From an uncultured Clostridium sp. (GTDB lineage: Bacteria > Bacillota > Clostridia > Lachnospirales > Lachnospiraceae), in the NCBI GenBank assembly GCA_902496665.1, contig CABVBU010000026.1, positions 1 through 43,712 on the forward strand: a stretch of DNA of 43,712 bases, in the 5' to 3' direction. The notes below the pieces were generated by a model. It ran no database searches. It had not been told where the DNA came from and was given only the letters and a program-made list of their open reading frames with translations. This document shows positions 15,195-24,600 of the stretch, piece after piece. How positions within the stretch are numbered: the stretch's first letter is position 1; every line of letters starts with the position of its first letter. A program made the translations under genes and the position numbers.

Positions 15195-16901
15195 TTATAA
15201 GTTTCCGGAAGTCATCGCTTTACAACGTTTTTTACAGAAGGCAATTCCGTAAAGTGTGATATCTTTTCGACCATCATTTAAAAGATATTCCTGATAACGC
15301 CAGTCATTGATCTGATCCAGCGCCGCCCTGCAGGCCTGCTCCATCTCATCGTAATCCTTCGTATATTTCAGTTCCACAACAATGCCTGCATTCGGATCTT
15401 CCGTTTCCACAATAATATCCGCAAATCCCTCTCCTGCCTCGACATTAGATTTTACAAGCCAGTCTGCATTTCCCGTCAAAATACCAACAAGAAGGTTATG
15501 ATACGAGATTCCTTTTTTCCCTTCTCCCGTTTTTATATCAAAAACACTGATGGAATTGCTCATGATCCGATTGAGATACATCTCGACTCCGTCCGTATTT
15601 CCCTCTTCAAAAGCTTTCCAGAAAGCAGTCAACTGCTCCGTATTGCTGAAGATCGACTTTTTAAACCACTCCTGGATCTGCACTTTAAACACTTCACGGA
15701 TCTCCCGGTTTGGTATCACGAGCCTGTACGCGCCATCCTCTGTCATTCCCGCCTGCGTGAGATATCCAGTGGTAAATAGAACACTCCAGAGATTTTCGAT
15801 GCTGTTATCGATCTCATCATAAGTGAGATCAAGACGGAGCATCTTTTCAATTGCATTCCCGGCAATCAACTGTTCGATCTCATTCCGGGTCGTTCTGTTT
15901 GCCTTGTCTACAAAGCGCTTTACAAGGTCATTTCCGCTGGTATTGATCCAGTATGCTTCCGGTCTTGCATTTGGATCGTCCTTGATTCGATCGATATGAT
16001 TAATGACATCCCATGGACAATACACGTCAACATTGCCAAAACGATACCCGTCGTACCATTCCTTCGTTTCCGAAAATCTCGCTTCCAGGTGATAATCCGC
16101 GAGAAGTTTCTGTACTTCTTTATCTGTAAAACCAAACTGTTCATCAAACCGCGAATCCGTAATCGACAGGATCTTGAAATTATTTAATCCTGTAAAAATA
16201 CTTTCCTTAGAAACCCTGAGACATCCGGTCAAAACTGCAAAAGCTAAAGCCTCATTGGTTTTTAACGCCCTTCCAAACATTGCCCGGATCAGAGCGACCA
16301 TCTCCCGATAATAACCATGCTGAAAGGCCTTATCAAGCGGTACATCATATTCATCGATCAGAATAACCGTCTTCTGGTTAAAATGCTTATACAGAAGCTC
16401 TGAAAGCGTCTGCAGAGAGCCATACAGCACATCATCGCTCATCTGATAACGTCCATCCGCAAATGCAGTCAGTGCGTTATACTTATCCCTGTCACGGTCC
16501 GACAAATTTGCATCCTCTGCCAAAAAAGAAAACCGCTCTGCCTCTCTCGCAATGAGTTCGACCATCTGATATTTCGCTGTATCAAAATTCAATCCTTCTG
16601 CATTTTTTAATGAAAGAAAGATCACCGGGTACTTTCCCATATGTTCAGAACATATCTTTTCATTTGATGAAATATGGAGTCCATCAAAAAGCGACCGGTC
16701 CGTCCCGATTTCAAAAAAGTACTTTAGCATACTCATATTAAGTGTTTTTCCAAAACGCCGAGGACGGGTGAATAAATTGACTTCCCCCCAATTCGAAAAG
16801 AGCTGCTCGATCAGGCTCGTCTTATCGACATAGTAGAATCCATTTCGACGGATCTTTTCAAAATTATCGATGCCAACCGGCAGTTTTAAAAATTCATCCA
16901 T
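15195..16901 (-). CDS. AAA-ATPase-like / PD-(D/E)XK nuclease-like protein
   Basis: The 568-residue protein matches a large, paralogue-rich family in gut Firmicutes and Bacteroidetes. It starts L-P-V-G-I-D-N-F-E-K-I-R, followed by Y-Y-V-D-K-T-S-L-I and an atypical P-loop R-P-R-R-F-G-K-T near residues 47-54 (AAA-ATPase_like, PF09820). Walker B-like V-I-L-I-D-E-Y-D lies near 182. The C-terminal ~110 residues hold a PD-(D/E)XK-type fold (PF08011) with F-A-D-I-I and V-V-E-L-K-Y. The biological role of the family is not established. It looks like a single-gene unit with its own promoter region and terminator. Confidence 0.85.
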   Translation of the reverse strand: MDEFLKLPVGIDNFEKIRRNGFYYVDKTSLIEQLFSNWGEVNLFTRPRRFGKTLNMSMLKYFFEIGTDRSLFDGLHISSNEKICSEHMGKYPVIFLSLKNAEGLNFDTAKYQMVELIAREAERFSFLAEDANLSDRDRDKYNALTAFADGRYQMSDDVLYGSLQTLSELLYKHFNQKTVILIDEYDVPLDKAFQHGYYREMVALIRAMFGRALKTNEALAFAVLTGCLRVSKESIFTGLNNFKILSITDSRFDEQFGFTDKEVQKLLADYHLEARFSETKEWYDGYRFGNVDVYCPWDVINHIDRIKDDPNARPEAYWINTSGNDLVKRFVDKANRTTRNEIEQLIAGNAIEKMLRLDLTYDEIDNSIENLWSVLFTTGYLTQAGMTEDGAYRLVIPNREIREVFKVQIQEWFKKSIFSNTEQLTAFWKAFEEGNTDGVEMYLNRIMSNSISVFDIKTGEGKKGISYHNLLVGILTGNADWLVKSNVEAGEGFADIIVETEDPNAGIVVELKYTKDYDEMEQACRAALDQINDWRYQEYLLNDGRKDITLYGIAFCKKRCKAMTSGNL

Positions 16902-17009
16902 GATATCAGCTCCTTCCGTTACTTTGTAGCTAATTACAACTTTATCAGAAATTTATTATGAAAGCAATCTTTATATTTGCAACAGATAAAGCCCACTTAC
17001 CATGCTGCG

Positions 17010-17050
17010 GAATCTGGCATACCACATTCTTTATAAACTTCTTCGCAAAA
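17010..17050. repeat. 41-bp intergenic repeat, copy 1
   Basis: This stretch matches 31077-31117 at 33 of 41 positions without gaps. Shared blocks are GAATCT, CATACCAC, TTCT, AAACTTCTT and GCAAAA. Both copies lie between minus-strand genes. This one directly adjoins a terminator hairpin. No function can be read from it. Confidence 0.65.
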
Positions 17051-17090
17051 GGAGCCGCCATGGATCTTCTCTCCACAACGGCTCCCTTTT
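17047..17090 (-). terminator. Terminator of the sugar catabolic operon
   Basis: On the minus strand GGGAGCCG pairs with CGGCTCC and is followed by TTTTGCG. It lies 22 bases past the stop codon of the last gene (RraA-like) and marks the 3' end of the long operon. The rest of 16902-17111 holds the short upstream region of the AAA-ATPase-like gene. Confidence 0.8.
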
Positions 17091-17111
17091 CAACGCTATC
17101 AAAAAATGATC

Positions 17112-17801
17112 TTACATAATGCCATATTTATCAAATGATGCCTTTGCTGCCATTCCGGCCTTAATGCCTTCAGCTACCATCTTCTCACCCGTTGCCTTCT
17201 CATAAGCAGCCTGGATCACTTCCTTCTCGATCTCTTTCGGGATAACCAGAACACCATCCAGATCTCCGAAAATAATGTCGCCCGGGCGGATCCTTACACC
17301 ATCCATCTCGATCGGAACTCGGAAATCGATCACCTTTCCTCTCGGTGCCTGATCCTGCGCATATCTGCCGTAGGAGAAGCACGGGAAATTCAATTCCTTG
17401 ATTCCCTTCGTATCTCTGTGGAACCCATTTACAACTGCTCCCGCGGCTTTCAGGATCTGCATACGGGTACACATCAACTCGCCTACAAGCGCGTAAATCG
17501 GAGACGCGCCGGTACAGATATAAACTTCATTTTCCTTTAAGTCATCTAACGCCTCTAACATCAGTCCGAACTGTTTGCTCAAGACCGGATTCTGTCCATC
17601 TGATAACTCTTCGAAGGCATCAGCTTCCAATACCGGCATAGCTCTTCCTGCCACTACCATATCCTCCGTGATCGGCTGGATCCTCTGAGGCAGAAACTGA
17701 TGAGTATAATGCATCTTATCGAGGATGTCTCCGATAACCGCAGAATACAGTTCCTTTTTCATGATTGCAAATAATTCATTGTCGTCTTTCCATGTAAGCA
17801 T
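17112..17801 (-). CDS. RraA-fold protein, candidate 2-keto-3-deoxy sugar acid aldolase
   Basis: The 229-residue protein belongs to the RraA/HMG-aldolase family. It has A-V-I-G-D-I-L-D near residue 20, a G-A-V-V-N-G-F-H-R-D-T-K-G-I stretch near 140, and the family hallmark P-G-D-I-I-F-G-D-L-D-G-V-L-V-I-P near 192. Family members cleave 4-hydroxy-4-methyl-2-oxoglutarate, or act as aldolases on related 2-keto acids. RraA proper, an RNase E inhibitor, lacks the catalytic residues. As the last gene of an operon with a dehydrogenase, lactonase and dehydratase, it is the only candidate to split the resulting 2-keto-3-deoxy acid into pyruvate and an aldehyde. That role is inferred from order, not shown. 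Confidence 0.85.
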   Translation of the reverse strand: MLTWKDDNELFAIMKKELYSAVIGDILDKMHYTHQFLPQRIQPITEDMVVAGRAMPVLEADAFEELSDGQNPVLSKQFGLMLEALDDLKENEVYICTGASPIYALVGELMCTRMQILKAAGAVVNGFHRDTKGIKELNFPCFSYGRYAQDQAPRGKVIDFRVPIEMDGVRIRPGDIIFGDLDGVLVIPKEIEKEVIQAAYEKATGEKMVAEGIKAGMAAKASFDKYGIM

Positions 17802-17826
17802 ATATTCTTCCTCCAGATTTTCTTAA

Positions 17827-19500
17827 TTATTCCACAACGGCTCCCTGTGCCGCTGACCGGCTGATACGTTTATAGACGTTCAGATAGCCCGGTTTCAATG
17901 TTTTTTCCACAGGTTTCCAGTTTTCTCTTCTCTTTGCTAAGACTTCATCCGAAACTTTCAGCGTGATCGAACGTCTCTCAACATCGATCTCGATCACGTC
18001 TCCATTCTGTACCAGTCCTAGGCAGCCACCTTCATACGCCTCCGGCGAAATATGACCCACAAAGCATCCTCTGTTGGATCCTGAGAAACGGCCATCCGTT
18101 ACAAGAGCACAGCTTCCGGAAAGGTTCATTCCCTCCAGGCACTTCATCGGACGGTACATCTCCGGCATACCAGGACCGCCCTTTGGTCCTTCATAAGCAA
18201 GGACAAGCACCGTATTCTCCTCCACCTTACCGTCAAGGATCGCGCTGCAAGCTTCCTGTTCACTCTGGAATACTACAGCTTTTCCGGAAAATTTCATCAG
18301 CTGTTCTGGAATTGCCGCCGGTTTTACGACAGCACCATACGGGGCCAGATTTCCTTTTAATACTGCCACACCACCGTTTGCGTGGAACGGTTCTTCTGCC
18401 GTACGGATCACTTCCCTGCGTGTGGTAAACGGCTGCTCAGCCAGATTTTCACGGATCATATGACCGGTTACCGTCATGCAGTCTCCATGGATCTTCTCCT
18501 CGATCTCTTTCATAACTGCCGGTACACCGCCAGCCTCATAGAAATCCACCATATCATACGGGGACGCTGGATAGACGGACGCTACCTGCGGTATCTTTCT
18601 GCTCCAGATATCAAAGGTTTCTAACGGGAGTTCTCCAAGGTCTGCTTCTCTGTAGATCGCCTGCAGATGCATGATTCCATTCGTGGAACCGCCCATTGCC
18701 ATGAGAACGGCAATGGCATTCTCCATTGATTCTTTTGTAATGATCTTGCGGGCTGTAAGACCGCTTCTCACCAATCCCATGACCGCACGGCCTGTCTCAT
18801 ACGCAGTCTGCATTCTCTTTGCGTAAATAGCAGGGATAACGGCGCTGCCCGGAAGGCTCATTCCCATCGCCTCAGCCAGACATCCCATCGTATTGGCCGT
18901 TCCAAGCATTGCGCAGGAACCTACGCACGGCTCGGCGAAGTTTTCGATCTGGACAAACTCTTCCTCCGTAATCTCACCGCGCTTTTTCCAGCCGACCGCC
19001 TCTGTCACGATATTTCCGTCGTAATGTTTCCCCTTATAAGCCGCCGGCATCATCGGACCGCCATTGCAGAAGACCGCCGGAATATCCAGGCGGGCAGCCG
19101 CCATTAAAAGTCCTGGGACGATCTTATCGCAGGAACCCAGGAGCACCATTCCATCAAACTTGTGCGCCCTCACCATGCATTCCACAGAAGACGTGATCAG
19201 ATCCCTGGACGGCAGGATATACCGCATTCCGTCATGACCTTCCGCAATTCCGTCACAGGGAGCAATCGTTCCAAATGTCATTGCAGTTCCGCCGTCCGCC
19301 TCGATTCCCTTCTGGACCTGCTCACACAGTTCCTGTATATTATAATGACCTGGCGTAGCATTTGTATATGTATTTACAATGGCGATCAGCGGTTTGGAAA
19401 GAGCCTCATCCGTAAATCCCATCGACTTATACAAGGCTCTTTTCAGCGCTCCGCTGTCTCCCTGTAAAAGCTGGTTATAATACTTCTTTTTCTCCATCAC
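17827..19500 (-). CDS. IlvD/Edd-family sugar acid dehydratase
   Basis: The 557-residue protein is of the dihydroxy-acid / phosphogluconate dehydratase family. The three cysteine motifs for the Fe-S cluster are visible: A-P-C-D-G near residue 83, G-S-C-D-K near 123 and C-V-G-S-C near 192. A-M-G-G-S-T-N near 270 and a G-R-F-S-G-S-N-R-G motif near 478 also fit. In branched amino acid synthesis the gene is ilvD. Here its neighbours are a sugar-type SDR, an SMP-30 lactonase and an aldolase candidate, so an aldonate dehydratase (arabonate, xylonate, fuconate or galactonate) is more likely. It lies 12 bases after the SDR gene. Substrate is undetermined. Confidence 0.9.
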   Translation of the reverse strand: MMEKKKYYNQLLQGDSGALKRALYKSMGFTDEALSKPLIAIVNTYTNATPGHYNIQELCEQVQKGIEADGGTAMTFGTIAPCDGIAEGHDGMRYILPSRDLITSSVECMVRAHKFDGMVLLGSCDKIVPGLLMAAARLDIPAVFCNGGPMMPAAYKGKHYDGNIVTEAVGWKKRGEITEEEFVQIENFAEPCVGSCAMLGTANTMGCLAEAMGMSLPGSAVIPAIYAKRMQTAYETGRAVMGLVRSGLTARKIITKESMENAIAVLMAMGGSTNGIMHLQAIYREADLGELPLETFDIWSRKIPQVASVYPASPYDMVDFYEAGGVPAVMKEIEEKIHGDCMTVTGHMIRENLAEQPFTTRREVIRTAEEPFHANGGVAVLKGNLAPYGAVVKPAAIPEQLMKFSGKAVVFQSEQEACSAILDGKVEENTVLVLAYEGPKGGPGMPEMYRPMKCLEGMNLSGSCALVTDGRFSGSNRGCFVGHISPEAYEGGCLGLVQNGDVIEIDVERRSITLKVSDEVLAKRRENWKPVEKTLKPGYLNVYKRISRSAAQGAVVE

Positions 19501-19512
19501 CGGTTCCTCCCG

Positions 19513-20280
19513 TTATTTCACAAAATCATTGGCAGCAACCACCGGAAGTGTTGCTCCTCCGTCTATTGTCAGTGTACTTCCCAGCATATAATCCGCATCA
19601 TCGGAAGCCAGATATACAATGCCTTTCGCAATCTCTTTTGTTGTAGCAAAGCGCCGGAGCGGGAGCCTTGATGCTGCCTCCAGCCGGATATCTCCCGGCT
19701 CCCAGCCTACATCCGTATATCCCGGGGCGATCGCTATCATGCGTACTCCCGTTCCTGCCAGTTCCATTCCGGCATTCTTGGTAAATTTGGAAACAGCAGC
19801 CTTGGTCGGTCCATAGATCGTGGCTCTCGGCCAGCATCCCTCTACCTGATTGGAGGAAACATTGATGATCACGCCTTTTGTCTTGCGGGCGATCATCTCC
19901 TTCGCCGCAAACTGACTGCTGAAGTACACACCTTTCCAGTCTACCGCTGTCATGTGGTCGAACATTTCCTCCGTAGCATCCAGAAAGTACACTTCACTGC
20001 TGATACCCGCATTATTGACGATCACATCGATCACCTCAAACAATTCATATGCTTTTTTATACATTGCACGGATATCATCAAGTTTTGACATATCCGCATA
20101 GATGATCTCACACCTGCGCCCCATGTCCTCGATCTGTTTTTTTATTACTTTGGCCGCATTCTCGTCACTTCTGTAATTGACGATCACATTATAGCCCTCT
20201 TCTGCCATTGTAAGACAGATCTGTCTTCCGATCCCTTTTGCTCCTCCGGTAACCAGAACCGTTTTTTTACCTGCTTCCAT
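19513..20280 (-). CDS. SDR-family sugar dehydrogenase candidate
   Basis: The 255-residue protein is a classical short-chain dehydrogenase. It has the T-G-G-A-K-G-I-G-R nucleotide motif at 11-19, N-N-A-G near 91, catalytic Ser in N-V-S-S near 142 and the Y-G-P-T-K active site near 156. The Arg at position 37 after the second strand (N-Y-R-S-D) favours NADP(H), though this is only suggestive. It overlaps the lactonase gene by 14 bases. Beside a lactonase and aldonate dehydratase, the fitting reaction is oxidation of an aldose at C1 to its lactone. A 3-oxoacyl-ACP reductase label is common for such proteins but does not fit this context. Confidence 0.88.
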   Translation of the reverse strand: MEAGKKTVLVTGGAKGIGRQICLTMAEEGYNVIVNYRSDENAAKVIKKQIEDMGRRCEIIYADMSKLDDIRAMYKKAYELFEVIDVIVNNAGISSEVYFLDATEEMFDHMTAVDWKGVYFSSQFAAKEMIARKTKGVIINVSSNQVEGCWPRATIYGPTKAAVSKFTKNAGMELAGTGVRMIAIAPGYTDVGWEPGDIRLEAASRLPLRRFATTKEIAKGIVYLASDDADYMLGSTLTIDGGATLPVVAANDFVK

Positions 20281-21115
20281 ATTGATATCCTGCCTTTCCT
20301 CTATAATCTGTCAGTAAAATTGTATATACCTCTCCGCCTGCGCCGTTTTCATCCTGCGCGGTGGTCACAAATAATCGATTTTCCTCTTCTCCTCCGAAAA
20401 TACAGCAGCTGACATTTGCATCCGGCACCGGGATCCGTTTAAAAACTTTCTTTTCCCCCGGATCATATCCGATCACCTGGTAGCCGCCCCACATAGCGAT
20501 CCAGAGATTTCCGTCCCAGTCCACACACATTCCATCCGGAGAACCTTTTTCCCCGGAGAGATCGATCTCATCAATTTTGCATCCGATCATTCCCTGGTCT
20601 CCCGTTTTCTGCTGATATACCGAGATCTTTTTCGTGCTGGTTTCCGTGTGATAAAAAAGTCCCTGATACCAATCCAGCCCGTTGGGAATCGTATAACCCG
20701 GATAACGTGCTTCCACTTTTCCCGCTCGAATACAGTACAAACTTCCGCCATTCTTTGCGTCCGGTCTGTCCTGCTCCATGTACATACTTCCTACCCACAG
20801 CCTTCCATAGGGATCACACTTTCCGTCATTGTAACGGATATAAGGCGGAAAACTGCTGTCCATGATCTTCTCAGCTTTTTTCATTTCGAAATCCACCTCG
20901 TAGATCCCATCCTGCAGAGCCGCGATCAGACTCCCGTCCTCCTTTAAAACGATCGTACTGACATGAGCCGGCATTTCAAGAAATGTCAGTTCCCTGTTTT
21001 GCGTCATGCGATAGATTCGGAACTTATCAATATCGACAAAATACAGATACCGACAACGCTCATCCCAGATACAGCCCTCTAAAAGACTTCCATGGATCTT
21101 CGTGATCTGTTCCAA
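20267..21115 (-). CDS. SMP-30/gluconolactonase-family sugar lactonase
   Basis: From TTG at 21115 the product is 282 residues. The frame is open up to 21214, with ATGs at 21214 and 21145, but only the TTG has a good ribosome site (AGAGGTGA, 8 bases away). It also gives the family's usual N-terminal length before E-G-C-I-W-D-E. Metal-site motifs of the six-bladed propeller are present: the Glu of L-L-E-G near residue 12, R-Y-N-D-G-K-C-D-P-Y-G-R-L-W, I-P-N-G-L-D-W and S-P-D-G-M-C-V-D-W-D-G-N-L-W. The enzyme would open the lactone made by the SDR to the aldonate for the IlvD-type dehydratase. Confidence 0.87.
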   Translation of the reverse strand: MEQITKIHGSLLEGCIWDERCRYLYFVDIDKFRIYRMTQNRELTFLEMPAHVSTIVLKEDGSLIAALQDGIYEVDFEMKKAEKIMDSSFPPYIRYNDGKCDPYGRLWVGSMYMEQDRPDAKNGGSLYCIRAGKVEARYPGYTIPNGLDWYQGLFYHTETSTKKISVYQQKTGDQGMIGCKIDEIDLSGEKGSPDGMCVDWDGNLWIAMWGGYQVIGYDPGEKKVFKRIPVPDANVSCCIFGGEEENRLFVTTAQDENGAGGEVYTILLTDYRGKAGYQYGSR

Positions 21116-21273
21116 TGATATGTCACCTCTTTCCGCAGTTTTCATGAATTTTTCTGCTTTTCGAATTTCCGTTCTGCCATATTTCCTGTTGGTTTTATTA
21201 TAATTGCTGAGCATTTTTCAGGTATTTCCATTTCGGCATTTCCGGATTATTTTTTTGTATTTTTCGGAATTTT

Positions 21274-21687
21274 TCAAACCACCTGCGCCCGCACTGATTC
21301 CTGAAGATCATAGAAAACCGATTCAACTTCCAGATTTTCCGTGATCTTTACACTCGCCTCGTTACTCAGCGCAAGAACCTGATGCCAGGTATTTTTCTTT
21401 AAGCAGACCGGTTTATCCAAAAGAAATACATGATAGTTTTCCGGCTCATCCAGTTCTGCTGTCAGGAGCAGTGTTGTTCCTGACAGCGGTTCAAAGCTTT
21501 CTTTGGATGTCGGGTGACGTTCGATTCTCTGGATCTCATGATTGCTGTAGCGGAATACGGCCAGTCTCCACGGTTGTCTATCTTCCGTGTCTACAATATA
21601 AAAATTCTCTTCGTTTCCTTCTGGAAATTCGATTATATTTCCAAACGGCGCAAAAGATTCCTTCGTAATGATTTCGATTTCTGCCAT
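21274..21687 (-). CDS. Ureidoglycolate lyase-fold (AllA-like) cupin protein
   Basis: The 137-residue protein resembles the AllA/ureidoglycolate lyase family (PF04115). It has F-A-P-F-G-N-I-I-E-F near residues 12-20, a central R-H-P-x-S-x-E-S-F-x-P-L motif near 57-68 (AllA has R-H-P-x-G-S-Q-A-F-x-P), and W-H-Q-V-L-A-L near 101. The AllA Gln is changed to Glu here. No other allantoin or purine gene is nearby. In this sugar operon it may instead act on a sugar acid, lactone or keto acid. It starts two bases after the DUF5107-TPR gene ends. The fold call is fairly secure; the activity is unknown. Confidence 0.8.
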   Translation of the reverse strand: MAEIEIITKESFAPFGNIIEFPEGNEENFYIVDTEDRQPWRLAVFRYSNHEIQRIERHPTSKESFEPLSGTTLLLTAELDEPENYHVFLLDKPVCLKKNTWHQVLALSNEASVKITENLEVESVFYDLQESVRAQVV

Positions 21688-21688
21688 T

Positions 21689-24600
21689 TTAATACACCTC
21701 TATGATGCCCGTCATATGCAGATAGATCGCGGCATTCTCATGGGCAGGATCTAAAACAAGTGCTTTCTCAAAGTTCTCACGTGCTTTCTCATCATTTCCA
21801 AGCCCCAGCATGCCAAGTCCCATCAGATAATAACAGTGTGCCTGATTTCGTTTATCTAGATCTTCCTCAAATATCAGGAAGTCCGGCAGCGATACCGCAA
21901 AGTAATCCAACTTTACATGATCTCTCACATGTTTCTCACCGTAGTCCACCAGCTTGTAAAATCTTGTGTTTGCTTCCGGCTGATTTTCCAGCTTTTTCTG
22001 TGCAAGTCCCTGATACAGGATCATGTCCGCAGGCTGGTCATAGTAGTAAAGCATTCCTGCTGGTTCCATCGTTCCGAGTGTAGCCTTTTTATAGCACTCC
22101 TTTGCTTCATTCTCCTGGCCTAAATGCTCTAAGACCAGTCCAAGTGTATAAAACAGGTGATTATCCTTTGTTCCCTCCAGACGTCCTTCTCCGAGATTTT
22201 CCGGATACAGCATTGCCTTCTCCAGATATTCTTTTGCCTGTTCATACATTCCGGCGCGCATTGCTTCTTTTGCCATCTCCAGAAGTGCGGTCTTGTATTG
22301 GGTCGTGATCCTTCCTTCTGCTCCTTCCCATGCCCGGAACTGATGGTCCATGACTGCGTCATAAGCAGCTTTATACTGTCTACACAAATTTAATACCGTT
22401 ACATATTCTGTGTAGAGGTCATCTCTTTCCTGGATCAGTTCCAGATGTTTTTTGTAATTTTCCAGGCGTTTTTCTGCCGTCATGTGAAGCTTTTTATATA
22501 ACTGATCCAGTTCCAGAAATACTCTTGCGTCGGTAGGATCCAGTTCAAACGCCCGTTCCAGACACTTTCTTGCCCGCTCCGGATCTGACTTTTTATTATA
22601 ACTTGCTACCGCCAGATTTCGAAGAAGTGTCGGATATGTATCATCCAGGCACTCGGACGTCTCCCATAATCCAATAGCCTTGTCAAACTGAAGTTTATCG
22701 TAATAGAGGCATCCTAAATAATAATAAGCCTTTGCGCCTTTTGGATTCCTGCTGATCGCCGCCTCAAGGACCCGGATATCCTCCAGTTTATTCGGGAAGC
22801 AATAAAGTGGGGAAGCTTTCTCCGCATAAAAGGTCTCCTCTTCCGCTTCACTCTGGTTTCCAAGAAGTTCCTGATAGTAAGCGGTATAATAATGAATCAT
22901 CGGTTTATCCGATCTGCAGTTCTTTAACACTTCACATGCTTCCTTATAGCAACCGCATTCCGCGTAATCCCTCGCGATCTGAAGATATGTTTCATGAAAC
23001 TCCCTGGATCGTTCATCGATGACGTCCAGCTGTTTCTCTTCTCCTGAAAATACCTGTTCAAACAACGTCCGATAATCAAACGGATCCAGTTTCAGGTTTG
23101 CCTGCATCCATTTTTCATTCTCCTCCTGTAAATTCAGGCAACGCAGGATCGTGGCTTTTAACCCGCGTGCTTTTACATTATGGTCATTCTTTACAAGTGA
23201 CTTTTCAATAAATCCTCTTGCCATCTCCCATTGATGATTTCTCGCGGCGATAACTGCCAGATAGTAGAAAGCCATCTCCTGCTGCTCATTCGTCCAGGTC
23301 GCTTTAAAGAAAGCGTCATATGCCTGTTCATATTTTTCTTCATAAAACAAAGCCAGTCCCAGGTTATAATAAGCTTCACTGTCATACGGATTCGGATTCA
23401 TGCTGGTCAGACGCTCGATCGCTTTTCGGAAGTATTTTTCGGCATCCGCGAAACATCCTCTTCGAAGCAGAAGCATTCCATATGCGTTATTGATGCGAAT
23501 ATCTCCCGGATCACGCTTTAACCCCTCCGCATAATAAGGATCCGGCAGATAGGTCGCATGGCGGTACTGCTCAATATGCTGTCCTGTGAGATACAATTCT
23601 TCGTTTGTCATGATATCTTCCGGAGCTTTTGCTGCCTTTGCCGGTTCTGCCAGTTTCGGAATTCGCTGTTTCTTCGGCTGATAGGAAACCAGGATCTTTC
23701 CTTTCCATTCCACACAAACCTTGATCTTTGTTTCATCCGTTTCATTGATCTGGAATGTATTCTCGTAAATGTCTGTCGGTGAGATCACTGCCTGGTCACG
23801 TTTCTCTTCTTTTCCATTCACCATCAGAATGATCTGGGCATCCTTATACCGCTTTGTCGCATAAACGCATACATAAACACCATTTTCCTTTACTTCCATG
23901 TTTACCATGGCATCAGTAGTCGCGTTTTTCACCTGTCCCACCGCTTTATACGGCATAAAATACTGTTTAAATGTCTTTTCCTCAAATGGCTTCAGCCAGG
24001 TAAAATCTGGCTGGTTATCCGTATAAACACCTGTCATCAGTTCAATATACGGTCCATCTTCATCTGTCAGATTTCGGTCCCATGCTTTTCCAAAATCACC
24101 GCATCCCCAGGTCCACTGTTTCTTCCCCGGTGATACATGATGATCCGCCACATGAAGGATTCCGGCATGTTTTCCATAATCATAACCGCCTACAAAGTCA
24201 TACTCTGACTTCTCAGCCATATAGGAAGTTGGAACCGGAATATTTTTATAACGGGAAATATCCACCCCACGGCTGTAATCATATTTATAATAAATACCTG
24301 TCGCGATCGGGAAGCGTGAGACATCCCTCTTTCCATGGTCATAAACACTGTGTACATCCGGCGGGAAGATCGACTGGGTCTGATCATTCACAGCTACTGC
24401 CGGGTTTGCCCACCATAAAAAAGTCTGCGGAAGAGGCGTTTTATTGTAAAGCTGACCCTGAATTTCAATATAAGCGCGGTCCGGATAAAGCGTAAACGCC
24501 GTAATTCCTTTTGTTCCGTACATCTGATCCACATCGTTGACCAGAAGCGTTTTACTTCCGTCTTCGTTTTCACGGATCACATGATCCACCGGCATAAATG

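Noticed and set aside
17827..19500. ilvD for branched-chain amino acid synthesis
   Set aside because: No other ilv or leu gene is nearby, and it is tightly packed with sugar dehydrogenase and lactonase genes. The motif set cannot exclude it but the context argues against it.
17112..21214. Sulfo-Entner-Doudoroff pathway for sulfoquinovose
   Set aside because: The SDR, lactonase and dehydratase order is similar, but there is no sulfoquinovosidase, KDPG-type aldolase, sulfolactaldehyde enzyme or sulfonate exporter, and the binding protein resembles AraF.
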